Virus record (IMG/VR): IMGVR_UViG_3300042377_000625
Location: 1-64,000 of that record
Strand: one strand, 5' to 3'
DNA length: 64,000 nucleotides
DNA from: a virus
Shown in pieces: positions 55,206 through 64,000 of this stretch. The position numbers and the translations under genes are program-made. The stretch's first letter is position 1. Every line of letters starts with the position of its first letter. Below the pieces are notes generated by a model that did not search any database, was not told the origin of the DNA, and saw nothing but the letters and a program-made list of their open reading frames with translations.

Positions 55206-55498
55206 TATGCACTTGGTGTAGTATACGGTGAGTTGGGTTTAAATTCATTAATAACTACCTCGGCCTTTCTCTCTAAAATGTCTTGGATTGCTCCCGCACC
55301 TTGATTATAAACATCTAAAAATCCTCCAGTACCTTTACCTTGAGCATCTCCATCGGCAATAGCGTCAGGATTAACCGCAGAATATTGGTTTGTTGGTTTA
55401 TAATCATTCTTTGGGAATAATTTTGCTCTCTCCATCTCAGCAATTGATGATAAATCATTTTTAGGTTGCTCGAAACTAATTGGTTCTGTTGTTGGCAT
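55205..55498 (-). CDS. Small hypothetical protein, virion region
   Basis: 97 residues, mostly disordered (Pro, Asn, Gly, Asp-rich), with a short helix GAGAIQDILERKAEVVINEF. Touches the next gene by one base. No family recognised. Confidence 0.5.
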   Translation of the reverse strand: MPTTEPISFEQPKNDLSSIAEMERAKLFPKNDYKPTNQYSAVNPDAIADGDAQGKGTGGFLDVYNQGAGAIQDILERKAEVVINEFKPNSPYTTPSA

Positions 55499-55499
55499 A

Positions 55500-55970
55500 T
55501 TATATTATTTTTTTAATTAAATCGTTTATTCTAGTTAAATTTTCCATGATAGCAGTGTCATATTTATCAACGGTTGATTTGTGACTTTTACTAGGTCTAT
55601 TAATCGTTGTCATGTCATTCTTCTCATGTGGCTGAATAAATTGATTAGGTAAAACCTCAGATTTATTCTTTTTAGTATTGTGTACATTATCTCTCATTGA
55701 AGTTAAGGTGTTGTGAACCCAATTTTTAACATAATGACCCCCATTTAAAATATAAGATAAATCATTTTCGTCACCCTCAAACTTATCAAACCAATTTTTC
55801 ATTCGTTTTAATTGTTGATATGTAACTTCACGACTATCTCTTAGTTCTTTGTTTCTCTTATAACCCTCAACACTTTCGTCAGCACCTCCCGCGGCATCAT
55901 GACACTGTTGTAAATAACTTACAACCTCCTCAGGTAGAGAAAATTTATTTCCATATAAATCTTTATTCAT
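55500..55970 (-). CDS. Hypothetical protein, virion region
   Basis: 156 residues, starting MNKDLYGNKFSLPEEVVSYLQQCHDAAGG. The first 100 residues are a compact helical domain (VTYQQLKRMKNWFDKFEGDENDLSYILNGGHYVKNWVHNTL); the rest is basic and disordered. The N-terminal helix series is reminiscent of small phage structural proteins near the tail genes. No family recognised. Confidence 0.55.
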   Translation of the reverse strand: MNKDLYGNKFSLPEEVVSYLQQCHDAAGGADESVEGYKRNKELRDSREVTYQQLKRMKNWFDKFEGDENDLSYILNGGHYVKNWVHNTLTSMRDNVHNTKKNKSEVLPNQFIQPHEKNDMTTINRPSKSHKSTVDKYDTAIMENLTRINDLIKKII

Positions 55971-56799
55971 TTGATTTTAATATGTTAATTAATTTAGAAA
56001 TACTGATACCTTCTTTATCTGCTAATTTTTTAATTGATTGTAAATTTTTAACTAATATCTTACTAACGCTTTCATCACGTTTTACAACGTCTGAACTATC
56101 TTTAGATTTCTTAGTTAAGATGTCCTCAACCATTTTAATCATTTTTTCTTTTTGTTGTTCTTCAATACTATCTTTTTCAGAAAGTCTTTGTTTTAATTTA
56201 CCACCAACTTTCTTAGCTTTGGGTAATTTACCAAATTCTTTTGCTCTTTGTACGGGATTCTCAACACCCATCTTTTTTAATATATTTATAGTTTCTTTAA
56301 AATCTTTTCCTTCAGTCTCAACATATCCAAAGGCTTCTGAATAGTCAACTTCTGACACAATATTTTCTTTTTCTTCTTCACTCTCACCATAATAAACACG
56401 GTAACCTCTTGTTACAGGGTCATTTGTTGTTCTAGCCATAACAACAGTTTGGTCCATTGTTTTTCTTGGGGAAAGGGTTAAATTTATCAAAGGAATTCTT
56501 GAACTTAACATAGTTCCGTCAGAATCAACTAACTCACCAATCTCACCCGAAGATTTTTTTACACCTTTTAATTTATCCTCAATATCAATTGTTGTTTGTT
56601 TTTCTTTTGATTTTAAAATATTATTTACAACATCTTTAACTTTTTTCGAATCTTTTTTATCGAAGTCCATTTTTTTGTCTTTTTTTCTAGATTCGGTTAA
56701 AGTGTCAGCAATAGAATAGTATAAGGAGATTTGGTCTCCTCTATCTTTTAAAAAGAAGTAATAATTATTACTGTAGTATTCTTTGTTAAAATTTATCAT
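55963..56799 (-). CDS. Lysine-rich virion-region protein
   Basis: 278 residues, strongly charged (Lys/Glu/Asp) and helical. A candidate protease site IADTLTE-S lies at about 36, followed by a lysine-rich stretch (RKKDKKMDFDKKDSKKVKDVV). The middle has a short beta region (PRKTMDQTVVMARTTNDPVTRGYRVYYGESEEEK). It has a late-type promoter facing its start. It overlaps the downstream gene by 8 nt. Unknown role. Confidence 0.55.
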   Translation of the reverse strand: MINFNKEYYSNNYYFFLKDRGDQISLYYSIADTLTESRKKDKKMDFDKKDSKKVKDVVNNILKSKEKQTTIDIEDKLKGVKKSSGEIGELVDSDGTMLSSRIPLINLTLSPRKTMDQTVVMARTTNDPVTRGYRVYYGESEEEKENIVSEVDYSEAFGYVETEGKDFKETINILKKMGVENPVQRAKEFGKLPKAKKVGGKLKQRLSEKDSIEEQQKEKMIKMVEDILTKKSKDSSDVVKRDESVSKILVKNLQSIKKLADKEGISISKLINILKSNE

Positions 56800-56812
56800 A
56801 ACACATTTTCCA

Positions 56813-56819
56813 ATAAATA
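56813..56819 (-). promoter_or_regulatory. TATTTAT late-type promoter (divergent pair, left arm)
   Basis: On the - strand, 13 nt before the ATG at 56799. With the + strand copy at 56833-56839 it forms an inverted repeat AGTATTTAT / ATAAATACT. Confidence 0.6.
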
Positions 56820-56832
56820 CTTCGATTTAGAG

Positions 56833-56839
56833 TATTTAT
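56833..56839 (+). promoter_or_regulatory. TATTTAT late-type promoter (divergent pair, right arm)
   Basis: 10 nt before the ATG at 56850, the mirror image of 56813-56819. Each gene of the divergent pair has the motif in its own sense orientation. Confidence 0.6.
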
Positions 56840-56849
56840 CATAAAAAAG

Positions 56850-59800
56850 ATGGCAAGTCAAAATATAAATCAATACGTCCGCTCAAATTGGTCTCTAAAA
56901 CTTAATTTAGATTCCAATGATATGTCTTTGACCTCAGATGAACAAGACTACAATCAAGAGGTTGTTTTCTCCCCATATTTGATTGCACAAACATACGGAA
57001 ACCGACTTCCTGTTTATTTTGACATTAACAATCCTTTAAGTGTTCAAAACCAAACACTTTCATATAAACAATACAATAATAATAATATTTTTGTATCTCA
57101 AAATTATTACAATCCAAATAATGATGATTTGACTTGTTACTCATCATCAACATCATGTGATATTGGGTTAACAGGTGTTGACAACGGATTAGTCAACCAA
57201 ATGACGGGTGAAACGATAACATTCACTAAAGGTTTATATTCTGATTATTTAAAATTCAATAGAATGTATTACGACCGAAGATTAAAGTTACATCAAGTTA
57301 CAGGTCACACCAATTTACCTAACGTAAGATTTTCGGGGTTTAATAAAACCGTTTTATACGAAGTGGTTAGTAAATCAAGCCCTTTTGAGGGTAGATACCA
57401 CGAATTATATGGTGGTTTTTATCAAGGGTTTTATAAATTATTTGGTTTTGATTATGAGATTTTTCCTGAAAGAATGAATAAAGGATGGTCCGTTGAAATG
57501 GTTTTGAAACCAAGACTTATCAATGAGTATTCTCCATTACCTAATGAAACAACTCTTAATGAAATTTATCCAAACAATAAGAATACTTTTTTTTATTTTG
57601 GAACTAGAGCTGAAAATAAATTTTATCACCACGCCAGTGGTAGTCCATTGTGTTTTTCGGGGTACAATCGAGTAACATCAGGTCTAACTCAACTACAAAC
57701 ATGTGCTTGTTGTAATAGAACAATTACGGATAGTAGATGTGTATTTGTTTATCCGCCAAGGTCAGTAAATAATATTCATGACCCTCACGTTAATTATGGG
57801 TGTAGTAGTTGTAATGGAGACCCAGAAAAGAAAATTACTTGTGGTTGTGATTGTAATTTAGACCCTTGTGAAACTTGTGGGTGGGAATGTCAAACACACA
57901 TATGCGACACTATAATTATCCCAACACCAACACCAACACCCCCTCCAACGCCAATACCTGATTGTGAACTACCACCTGTTTGCACACCATCATGTGATGT
58001 TTGTACAACAACCACAACTTGTTATAACTGTAATACAGGATTTACATCAATCGAAAATACTTGTGAAACAAATCCAATATATGATTCTATGTCAAACGCA
58101 TTATCTTTTAGATTATGTGGTGACCCAAAAAATCCTGGTATCGGAGTTAGAATGTTAAAATTCACAGGAGACTGTGTTACTACGGGTTCTTGTGAAACAA
58201 GTGGAATTACGTACACTACAGGACACACTATTGTTGATTATTGTACACCCCCAATTTACCCTACATGTTTATTAGAGAATCCCGCGTGGTTAGAGGAGGA
58301 ACATTGGTTTCAAGTAGATGCGGTATGGGAAAGATATACATGGTTAGATACGTGTGATTTATGGTATCGAGGAGGACTTGGTGATATAACTGAAAAACTT
58401 TATTTAGAATCATTAGCAAATAATGCAACATCATTAATTACAATACCATACACTCAAATTGGTGGTAAAACATCAGAACAAATTGAGTTGGTTAGATTAA
58501 ATGAAAAATGGTTAATTGATAAATTATATCGAAATGGGAGACTTAAGATTTACGTTAATGGTAAATTATTTCATACAATTGAAAATTTTGAGGAGATTAT
58601 CCCAAGAGGGTTAGATACCGACAAAGAAAAACAAGTTGGTGTTCCATTTAATATATCGTGGGGTGGAGGTACCCAAGGACTTAGAGAAAATTTAACTTTT
58701 TCATCTATGACGCAACCTTACGGACCTTATATTCAAGACCCTGAAAATTTCCCAATTAATGATTTATCGGGGACAACATTTAATGGGTTAAAAACTAATA
58801 TATTAATTGAACAGAATTTTGCGGGAACTTTTGATGGTGCCATTTCACAATTTAGAATGTATGTTACCCCATTATCGGCTCCTGAGGTAAAACACAACTT
58901 TAATTTATTAAAAAATACTTTCAGAATGTTTAACCCTGATTGTCCTGACTGCTCGACATCGGTTTGTTTACCTAACGACTTTACATACCAAATATCTGGA
59001 GAAACAACAACAACCACCACCACAAATTTAACCACAACGACAACAACAACCTCAAATTTAACGACAACAACTACAACCTCAAATTTAACAACAACAACTA
59101 CAACCTCAAATTTAACAACAACTACAACCACATATTCACCGACCCCAACACCAACTAACACCCCAACACCAACACCGACTAACACTTCAACACCAACTTC
59201 AACACCAACTTCAACACCAACACCTACACCTACACCTACACCTACGGTTTATACACCTGGAGAGTGTATTCGTTTTATTGATGATTTAACGGATTGTACT
59301 GGTACAATTGCATTACCATCAAATATAAGTCCTTCAACTCAGATTAATGGTAAATCATCATATTATTTCACTTATTACTCTATCGCCCCACCCACCGTAT
59401 TAATGAGGATTTCTTGGGATAATATAAATAATTATTGGATTTTAGAGGATATGTCCACATATTATCCATTACCTAACCCACTCGCATATCTTCCTATAAA
59501 TAGTCTTACACCAATTGGGGGAATGAATAATTGGGTACCACTACCAAATATTATAGGTAGTTGTCTATATGGAGGCGGTGCAGGAATACAGCATATAAAT
59601 TTTCTGACGTATACGGTTATTGGAGATTGTTCATCTTGTTGCAAAACATTCCAATTATATAGTGGATTTGGACCTGGAACTGGTTCAACGTATCAAATTT
59701 TATATTGTGATAATACTGTCGAAGTTATTGATGTACCATTATATGTTACCATAACTTATAAATGTGCCATCAATGTAATTAAACTTAATGGTGGAGGAAC

Positions 59801-59855
59801 TGTAACAGTTGTTGATATCAATTGTGATTGTGACCCAAATAATTTAAGTATATGA
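56850..59855 (+). CDS. Large adhesin/tail surface protein with Cys-rich and Thr/Pro regions
   Basis: 1001 residues. The N-terminal 300 are beta-rich with [44 protein letters not shown], a LamG/concanavalin-like pattern. A cysteine-rich region follows (about 285-400: [36 protein letters not shown]). More lectin-like strands come next ([14 protein letters not shown]...[37 protein letters not shown]). A Thr-rich then Pro-Thr repeat (about 715-805) joins a final Cys-containing domain. It probably sits on the tail or head surface and binds host glycans. The paired cysteines could bind metal or form disulfides. Confidence 0.7.
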   Translation: MASQNINQYVRSNWSLKLNLDSNDMSLTSDEQDYNQEVVFSPYLIAQTYGNRLPVYFDINNPLSVQNQTLSYKQYNNNNIFVSQNYYNPNNDDLTCYSSSTSCDIGLTGVDNGLVNQMTGETITFTKGLYSDYLKFNRMYYDRRLKLHQVTGHTNLPNVRFSGFNKTVLYEVVSKSSPFEGRYHELYGGFYQGFYKLFGFDYEIFPERMNKGWSVEMVLKPRLINEYSPLPNETTLNEIYPNNKNTFFYFGTRAENKFYHHASGSPLCFSGYNRVTSGLTQLQTCACCNRTITDSRCVFVYPPRSVNNIHDPHVNYGCSSCNGDPEKKITCGCDCNLDPCETCGWECQTHICDTIIIPTPTPTPPPTPIPDCELPPVCTPSCDVCTTTTTCYNCNTGFTSIENTCETNPIYDSMSNALSFRLCGDPKNPGIGVRMLKFTGDCVTTGSCETSGITYTTGHTIVDYCTPPIYPTCLLENPAWLEEEHWFQVDAVWERYTWLDTCDLWYRGGLGDITEKLYLESLANNATSLITIPYTQIGGKTSEQIELVRLNEKWLIDKLYRNGRLKIYVNGKLFHTIENFEEIIPRGLDTDKEKQVGVPFNISWGGGTQGLRENLTFSSMTQPYGPYIQDPENFPINDLSGTTFNGLKTNILIEQNFAGTFDGAISQFRMYVTPLSAPEVKHNFNLLKNTFRMFNPDCPDCSTSVCLPNDFTYQISGETTTTTTTNLTTTTTTTSNLTTTTTTSNLTTTTTTSNLTTTTTTYSPTPTPTNTPTPTPTNTSTPTSTPTSTPTPTPTPTPTVYTPGECIRFIDDLTDCTGTIALPSNISPSTQINGKSSYYFTYYSIAPPTVLMRISWDNINNYWILEDMSTYYPLPNPLAYLPINSLTPIGGMNNWVPLPNIIGSCLYGGGAGIQHINFLTYTVIGDCSSCCKTFQLYSGFGPGTGSTYQILYCDNTVEVIDVPLYVTITYKCAINVIKLNGGGTVTVVDINCDCDPNNLSI
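58997..59248 (+). repeat. Thr-rich and Pro-Thr coding repeats
   Basis: ACAACC-type units encoding poly-Thr with repeated TSNLTT blocks (58997-59137), then CCAACACCAACA-type units encoding PTPT (about 59140-59248). Short, near-identical units suggest variable copy number. Confidence 0.88.
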
Positions 59856-60349
59856 ATGAAACAATTGTAATATCTAGTATCAATTATAATGGTCAAATTG
59901 CTAATGTTGTTTTTAAACCTGACAACAGTATGGACGCTATTAATTTAGGTGATGTATTATTACCTTTTTTATTTGAACCTAACTTATTAACTCCCCCAAG
60001 AGAGGTTTATGGTGTTTATACTATATTAGTTATTAATTCTGACTGCCCTAACTTCTTAACTGTTGTTAGACCAATTCCATCACCAACACCTACACCAACA
60101 CCTACAAGTACCCCAACTCCTATTCCTACAAGTACGCCAACACCAACACCAACAGACACTCCTTGCCCCCCACAACCAACTAAAACGCCTAAACCAACCA
60201 AAACACCAACTCCAACACTACACCCAACACCAACCCCTACTTTTGACCCTTGCGCCACCCCAACACCAACCCCAAAACCAACTCGTGCTCCAAGACCAAC
60301 ACCAACATTAACTCGCACCCCTTGTGTAACACCAACAATTGGTTTATAA
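59852..60349 (+). CDS. Pro-Thr repeat protein following the adhesin
   Basis: 165 residues, starting 4 nt inside the adhesin stop (ATGA overlap). The first 70 form a small beta domain ([41 protein letters not shown]). The rest is PTPTPTSTP-type repeats with Lys/Arg and scattered Cys ([10 protein letters not shown]). The N-terminal domain may assemble with the adhesin, and the repeat would be an extended stalk. It is not obviously a frameshift product, since it has its own ATG and no homology to the adhesin end is visible. Confidence 0.6.
   Translation: MNETIVISSINYNGQIANVVFKPDNSMDAINLGDVLLPFLFEPNLLTPPREVYGVYTILVINSDCPNFLTVVRPIPSPTPTPTPTSTPTPIPTSTPTPTPTDTPCPPQPTKTPKPTKTPTPTLHPTPTPTFDPCATPTPTPKPTRAPRPTPTLTRTPCVTPTIGL
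60080..60340 (+). repeat. Pro-Thr coding repeat
   Basis: Degenerate CCAACACCTACA-type units, the same family as in the adhesin upstream, so recombination between the two is possible. Confidence 0.85.
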
Positions 60350-60382
60350 TATTAAGTTTAAGAATAAAATAAAAATAAAAGA

Positions 60383-60389
60383 TATTTAT
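60383..60389 (+). promoter_or_regulatory. TATTTAT late-type promoter
   Basis: In AGATATTTATTAA, 17 nt before the ATG at 60407. Confidence 0.5.
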
Positions 60390-60406
60390 TAAATAAAAAA
60401 AAAACT

Positions 60407-61441
60407 ATGTCAACATCAAGACCATTTGCATATAATCCAACATTATCACTAATCAATGGGGCTATCCGAGTATTTAATAGTACATTAACTATTGGGGTTG
60501 ACGACCAAGACTACACATTACAACCAGGTGGAATTCAATGGTGGAACGGACCCGATGAAGACCTTGGGTATGTAATCGCTCACTCAGTTCCAACAGGAAC
60601 ACAACCAAATCCGTTAGGGATTTCTGCGTATGTAGGATTTTGGAGGTCGTTGTCGTTAAATGAAATTTCATTTGTTGAAAAGGCGGGATTTGTTAGTAGT
60701 AAAACTTACACAACAGGTGACGAGGCGTATATTTGGATGAACGGTTTTGGACATTGGTCTTCTTGGGAAGTAAATCCAGGTTCGTTAATATTTCCAAATA
60801 GTTCTAATACGGCAAGGATTATTCCTACTCATATTGGTACAGTTAATGAATTCTTTACAATTGAATTTTGGTATTTTGGAAATCCAGTATCAACAGGTAG
60901 TAACCAATACATATTTAGTCAAAGTGCTTCATTTGGTGGTGGTGATTTAAATTTATATATTGACCCATCAGATAGTTGTCTTCACGGATTATCCACTGGT
61001 AATGCGATATCTCTACCATTGTCAACAAATGTTTGGCAACACATTGCAATTACATGTGACAATGGTCAAGTTAAAGTCTATTTTGATGGTAATGACAAAA
61101 CTGCCGTTGGAATACCTAACACTCTGATTAGTAACACTATTGGTTTAATTTATTTTGGCTCTTTACTATCGAGTAGTAATTTTTTAGATGCGAAACTTAC
61201 TGATATAAGGATATGTAGAAATATTGTATATACAAGTGGGTTTACAACCCCCAAAAGTTCATTATTACCAATACAAGGTGCAAATCCTTACGGAGGTGCG
61301 TCCACTAATCAAATTAATGATGGTGACTGTGTTCTTTTAATTGACTCATTAAATTCACCCTCTTTTCAACAAGACCTTAGTAATTTAGGTAGTACCGTTA
61401 TTGTTGGGGCAATAACACGTAGTTCTGACACTCCTTATTAA
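60407..61441 (+). CDS. LamG/concanavalin-like virion protein
   Basis: 344 residues. The N-terminal 125 (LINGAIRVFNSTLTIGVDDQDYTLQPGGIQWWNGPDEDLGYVIAHSV) are a separate beta domain. The C-terminal 200 follow the LamG fold: EFFTIEFWYFGNPVSTGSNQYIFSQSAS, NVWQHIAITCDNGQVKVYFDGNDKTAVG and AKLTDIRICRNIVY. Lectin-like domains like this recognise sugars on the host surface or decorate the virion. A terminator follows. Confidence 0.72.
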   Translation: MSTSRPFAYNPTLSLINGAIRVFNSTLTIGVDDQDYTLQPGGIQWWNGPDEDLGYVIAHSVPTGTQPNPLGISAYVGFWRSLSLNEISFVEKAGFVSSKTYTTGDEAYIWMNGFGHWSSWEVNPGSLIFPNSSNTARIIPTHIGTVNEFFTIEFWYFGNPVSTGSNQYIFSQSASFGGGDLNLYIDPSDSCLHGLSTGNAISLPLSTNVWQHIAITCDNGQVKVYFDGNDKTAVGIPNTLISNTIGLIYFGSLLSSSNFLDAKLTDIRICRNIVYTSGFTTPKSSLLPIQGANPYGGASTNQINDGDCVLLIDSLNSPSFQQDLSNLGSTVIVGAITRSSDTPY

Positions 61442-61462
61442 TAACTATAAAAACATAAATAA

Positions 61463-61497
61463 AGTCCTCCAACCCTTGGGGGATTTTTTGTTTTAAA
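61463..61497 (+). terminator. Terminator after the LamG protein gene
   Basis: TCCTCCAA and TTGGGGGA pair around CCC, followed by TTTTTTG. Confidence 0.78.
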
Positions 61498-61520
61498 AAA
61501 GAGTTAAAGTAAATACTAAC

Positions 61521-61527
61521 TATTTAT
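61521..61527 (+). promoter_or_regulatory. TATTTAT late-type promoter, 5 nt from ATG
   Basis: TATTTAT-TCAAT-ATG before the gene at 61533. Confidence 0.6.
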
Positions 61528-61532
61528 TCAAT

Positions 61533-61835
61533 ATGACACAAATTGAGATTACTGGAGTTTCTGGAGTTACATTACCGTATGATTTATATGCGTGTGATGT
61601 GTATGGGAATCAATGTGTTTTAATTTCAACTATTAACACTCAAGTACCTCCATCAATATCTATTGTACTACCAACCACATTCAATTCAGCCCCCGCCGTT
61701 GGAATAAAAATCATAGACTCTTTGGGGTGCGAAAAGTTCGGAATAATTTATTGTGACGAGAAAGGTAAGATTTATCAAGACGGAGAAATCTTTATTTTCA
61801 TGGATGCAAATATTTATATATTCGAAGACCAATAA
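61533..61835 (+). CDS. Small virion-type protein
   Basis: 100 residues, beta-rich, four cysteines (DLYACDVYGNQC, SLGCEKFGIIYC). The end (GEIFIFMDANIYIFEDQ) is hydrophobic. No signal peptide. Its placement between surface-protein genes and its own late-type promoter point to a virion component, such as a connector or fibre subunit. Confidence 0.6.
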   Translation: MTQIEITGVSGVTLPYDLYACDVYGNQCVLISTINTQVPPSISIVLPTTFNSAPAVGIKIIDSLGCEKFGIIYCDEKGKIYQDGEIFIFMDANIYIFEDQ

Positions 61836-61858
61836 AAACCAAATTATGAAAAGATTCA

Positions 61859-61865
61859 TATTTAT
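61859..61865 (+). promoter_or_regulatory. TATTTAT late-type promoter
   Basis: In TCATATTTATACAT, 17 nt before the ATG at 61883. Confidence 0.5.
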
Positions 61866-61882
61866 ACATATAGACTAAAAAG

Positions 61883-64000
61883 ATGCCGAATTATCAAAGA
61901 CTGACCGACAGAACCCAAGCTCCGATAGTATCTCCAGATGACATTGTACACATTGTCATTACGGGTGATACATCACAAAACCCCGCAGGTTCATCATATA
62001 AAGCAAGTATCCAACAAATTGCGGATGCTCTATCCCTTGCTGGTACTTCAGGTACTGCAGGAACAAGTGGTGTTAATGGTTCATCAGGAACAAGTGGTGT
62101 TAATGGTTCGTCAGGTTCAAGTGGTCAAAATGGTACTTCAGGTTTAAGTGGTTCTTCAGGAAGTAGTGGAACATCAGGAAGTAGCGGTTCTTCGGGTAGT
62201 TCAGGAACTAAAGGAACATCAGGTTCAAGTGGTACTTCAGGAATATCAGGTTCTAGTGGAACAAGTGGTTCATCAGGAAGTTCAGGTTCAAGTGGTTCAT
62301 CAGGAAGTTCAGGTTCAAGTGGTTCTTCTGGTAGTAGTGGTTCTTCAGGAACTAACGGTTCTTCAGGAACTAACGGTTCTTCAGGAACTAACGGTTCATC
62401 GGGTTCATCGGGTTCTTCGGGTGAAAGTGGTTCATCAGGAACATCGGGTACGTCAGGTAGTAGTGGTTCTTCTGGTAGTAGTGGTTCTTCAGGAACTAAC
62501 GGCTCTTCAGGGACTAACGGCTCTTCAGGGACTAACGGCTCTTCAGGGACTAGTGGAAGTTCGGGTACTGATGGTTCATCAGGTACTTCAGGTACTGATG
62601 GTAGTTCAGGAACAAGTGGGACTGACGGTTCTTCAGGAACGTCAGGTTCTTCAGGAACAAGTGGGATTGACGGTTCTTCAGGAACTTCAGGAACTGACGG
62701 TAGTTCGGGAACTTCAGGTGCTGATGGTTCTTCGGGAACTTCAGGGTCTAGTGGTATAAGTGGTGTTAATGGTTCTTCAGGGACTTCAGGTATTAGTGGG
62801 ACCGATGGTAGTTCAGGTACGTCAGGAAATAGTGGGTCTTCAGGAACATCAGGAACAGATGGTTCTTCAGGAACATCGGGCTCAAGCGGAACAAGTGGTA
62901 CCAATGGTAGTTCAGGTACAAGTGGAACTGACGGTAGTTCAGGTACAAGTGGAACTGACGGTAGTTCAGGAACTAGTGGTATTGACGGTTCTTCAGGAAC
63001 AAGCGGTACTGACGGTAGTTCAGGAACAGATGGTTCATCAGGAACTAGTGGAACAGATGGTTCTTCAGGAACATCGGGCTCAAGTGGTACAGATGGTAGT
63101 TCAGGTACAAGCGGAACTGACGGTAGTTCAGGAACTTCAGGAACAGATGGTTCATCAGGAACTAGCGGAAGTTCAGGAACAGATGGTTCATCAGGAACAA
63201 GTGGAACTGACGGAAGTTCAGGCACTTCGGGTTCAAGCGGATTAAGTGGTGTTGATGGTTCTTCAGGAACAAGTGGAACTGACGGTAGTTCAGGAACAGA
63301 TGGTTCATCAGGAACTAGCGGAACTGACGGTAGTTCAGGAACAAGCGGAAGTTCAGGAACAGATGGTTCTTCAGGAACAAGTGGAACGGATGGTTCTTCA
63401 GGGACTAGCGGTTCTTCAGGAACAAGTGGGAGTTCAGGTACTTCAGGAACTGATGGTTCTTCAGGAACAAGTGGAACTGACGGTAGTTCAGGAACAAGTG
63501 GTACCGATGGTTCAAGTGGTACCTCGGGTTCAAGTGGAATTAGTGGTGTTAACGGAACTAATGGTACGTCAGGTTCTTCAGGAACAAGCGGAACAGATGG
63601 TTCATCAGGGACAAGCGGTAGTTCAGGAACAGATGGTTCATCAGGAACTAGTGGTACTAACGGTTCTTCAGGAACTAGCGGAACAGATGGTTCATCAGGA
63701 ACAAGTGGAACTAGCGGAACAGATGGGTCATCGGGAACAAGTGGAACATCAGGTTCAAGTGGATTAAGTGGTGTTGACGGTTCTTCAGGAACAAGCGGAA
63801 CAGACGGTTCTTCAGGAACTAGCGGTACTGATGGTTCTTCAGGAACAAGCGGAACTGATGGTTCTTCAGGTACTAGTGGAACAAGCGGAACAGATGGTTC
63901 TTCAGGAACAAGTGGAACATCAGGTTCAAGTGGATTAAGTGGTGTTGATGGTTCTTCAGGTACTTCAGGAACAGATGGTTCTTCAGGAACAAGTGGAAGT
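61883..64000 (+). CDS. Collagen-like Gly-x-y fibre protein (runs off right edge)
   Basis: At least 706 residues without a stop. The first 55 form a small N-terminal domain (MPNYQRLTDRTQAPIVSPDDIVHIVITGD), probably for virion attachment. From about residue 56 every third residue is Gly, mostly GSS, GTS, GTD, GVN and GIS triplets; a GTSGTDGSS nonapeptide is the main unit. Collagen-like Gly-x-y of this kind forms trimeric rods in phage fibres. Ser/Thr at almost all y positions and almost no Pro make it unusual as a triple helix. The opposite-strand frame at 62125-63225 is an artefact of the repeat. Confidence 0.8.
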   Translation, partial: MPNYQRLTDRTQAPIVSPDDIVHIVITGDTSQNPAGSSYKASIQQIADALSLAGTSGTAGTSGVNGSSGTSGVNGSSGSSGQNGTSGLSGSSGSSGTSGSSGSSGSSGTKGTSGSSGTSGISGSSGTSGSSGSSGSSGSSGSSGSSGSSGSSGSSGTNGSSGTNGSSGTNGSSGSSGSSGESGSSGTSGTSGSSGSSGSSGSSGTNGSSGTNGSSGTNGSSGTSGSSGTDGSSGTSGTDGSSGTSGTDGSSGTSGSSGTSGIDGSSGTSGTDGSSGTSGADGSSGTSGSSGISGVNGSSGTSGISGTDGSSGTSGNSGSSGTSGTDGSSGTSGSSGTSGTNGSSGTSGTDGSSGTSGTDGSSGTSGIDGSSGTSGTDGSSGTDGSSGTSGTDGSSGTSGSSGTDGSSGTSGTDGSSGTSGTDGSSGTSGSSGTDGSSGTSGTDGSSGTSGSSGLSGVDGSSGTSGTDGSSGTDGSSGTSGTDGSSGTSGSSGTDGSSGTSGTDGSSGTSGSSGTSGSSGTSGTDGSSGTSGTDGSSGTSGTDGSSGTSGSSGISGVNGTNGTSGSSGTSGTDGSSGTSGSSGTDGSSGTSGTNGSSGTSGTDGSSGTSGTSGTDGSSGTSGTSGSSGLSGVDGSSGTSGTDGSSGTSGTDGSSGTSGTDGSSGTSGTSGTDGSSGTSGTSGSSGLSGVDGSSGTSGTDGSSGTSGS
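62050..64000 (+). repeat. Gly-Ser/Thr-Ser coding repeat, continuing past the window
   Basis: Highly similar 9- and 27-nt units (GGTTCTTCAGGAACA-like) over almost 2 kb. Many long stretches recur exactly, so length variation by recombination is likely. Confidence 0.9.

Noticed and set aside
6145-61865. Reading every TATTTAT copy as a promoter
   Set aside because: In AT-rich DNA the heptamer occurs by chance; only copies in sense orientation shortly before a start were kept, and those farther away were scored low.
62125-63225. A 366-residue - strand frame of Pro/Glu/Val/Leu repeats
   Set aside because: It is the mirror of the Gly-x-y repeat in another frame; no start signal or family, and the + strand protein explains the sequence.
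1-64000. CRISPR arrays, insertion sequences, integrase or attachment sites
   Set aside because: No spaced direct repeats, transposase, integrase or tRNA-linked duplication was seen; all tandem repeats found are in coding regions.

Overview
The window is a 64 kb piece of the genome of a large, AT-rich, T4-like tailed phage (myovirus type) that infects a member of the Bacteroidota, probably a flavobacterium. The phage assignment rests on recognisable large terminase, portal, prohead protease, scaffold, major capsid protein and gp55-type late sigma factor genes. The host assignment rests on promoters of the Bacteroidota type (TTTG, 19-20 nt, TAnnTTTG), a lipoprotein signal of Bacteroidota style, a bS21 ribosomal protein of that lineage, and general absence of Shine-Dalgarno sequences. 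No integrase or host flank is visible.

Layout: (1) 1-6106, + strand: early/middle genes, with an RNA-repair set (cyclic-phosphate-processing receiver-like protein, calcineurin-like phosphoesterase, two different RNA ligases), a cupin and small conserved proteins. (2) 6170-8308: GAF-like protein, M15-like peptidase, degenerate M23 protein, lipoprotein. (3) 8309-10560: no protein genes. It holds three tandem host-type promoters, a structured RNA of about 1.33 kb ending at a strong terminator, and on the opposite strand a phage tmRNA. Both RNAs carry boxA-like leaders. (4) 10570-14888: an unknown protein, an M20 peptidase and a ClpC-like unfoldase. (5) 15000-34954, + strand: head module (NTase-M23 fusion, core proteins, terminase, portal, protease, scaffold, capsid, internal proteins), interrupted on the - strand by bS21, a small RNA, and a methylglyoxal synthase operon. 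(6) 34985-42981, - strand: secreted protein, tail/baseplate genes and the late sigma factor. (7) 42981-54066, - strand: glycosyltransferases, amino-sugar, acyl and methyl transfer genes, PhoH, dUTPase and an exonuclease. (8) 54179-56799, - strand: small virion-type proteins. (9) 56850-64000, + strand: adhesin/fibre genes with Thr/Pro repeats, LamG-like domains and a collagen-like repeat protein running off the right edge.

How it fits together: two promoter classes are readable. The host-type promoter drives the early genes and stable RNAs. In three cases it lies exactly 4 nt before an ATG, which implies leaderless mRNAs. A second motif, TATTTAT in sense orientation 4-32 nt before most head and tail genes, is probably the late promoter read by the gp55-like factor encoded at 42232-42981. 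Phage tmRNA, bS21, RNA ligases and ClpC together suggest heavy reworking of host translation, RNA repair and protein turnover.

The most novel element is the 1.33 kb structured RNA with rRNA-like promoters and leader. Next are the tmRNA with an atypical tag beside its own Clp unfoldase, and a small antisense-strand RNA that shares an exact 15-mer with the leader region of the large RNA.
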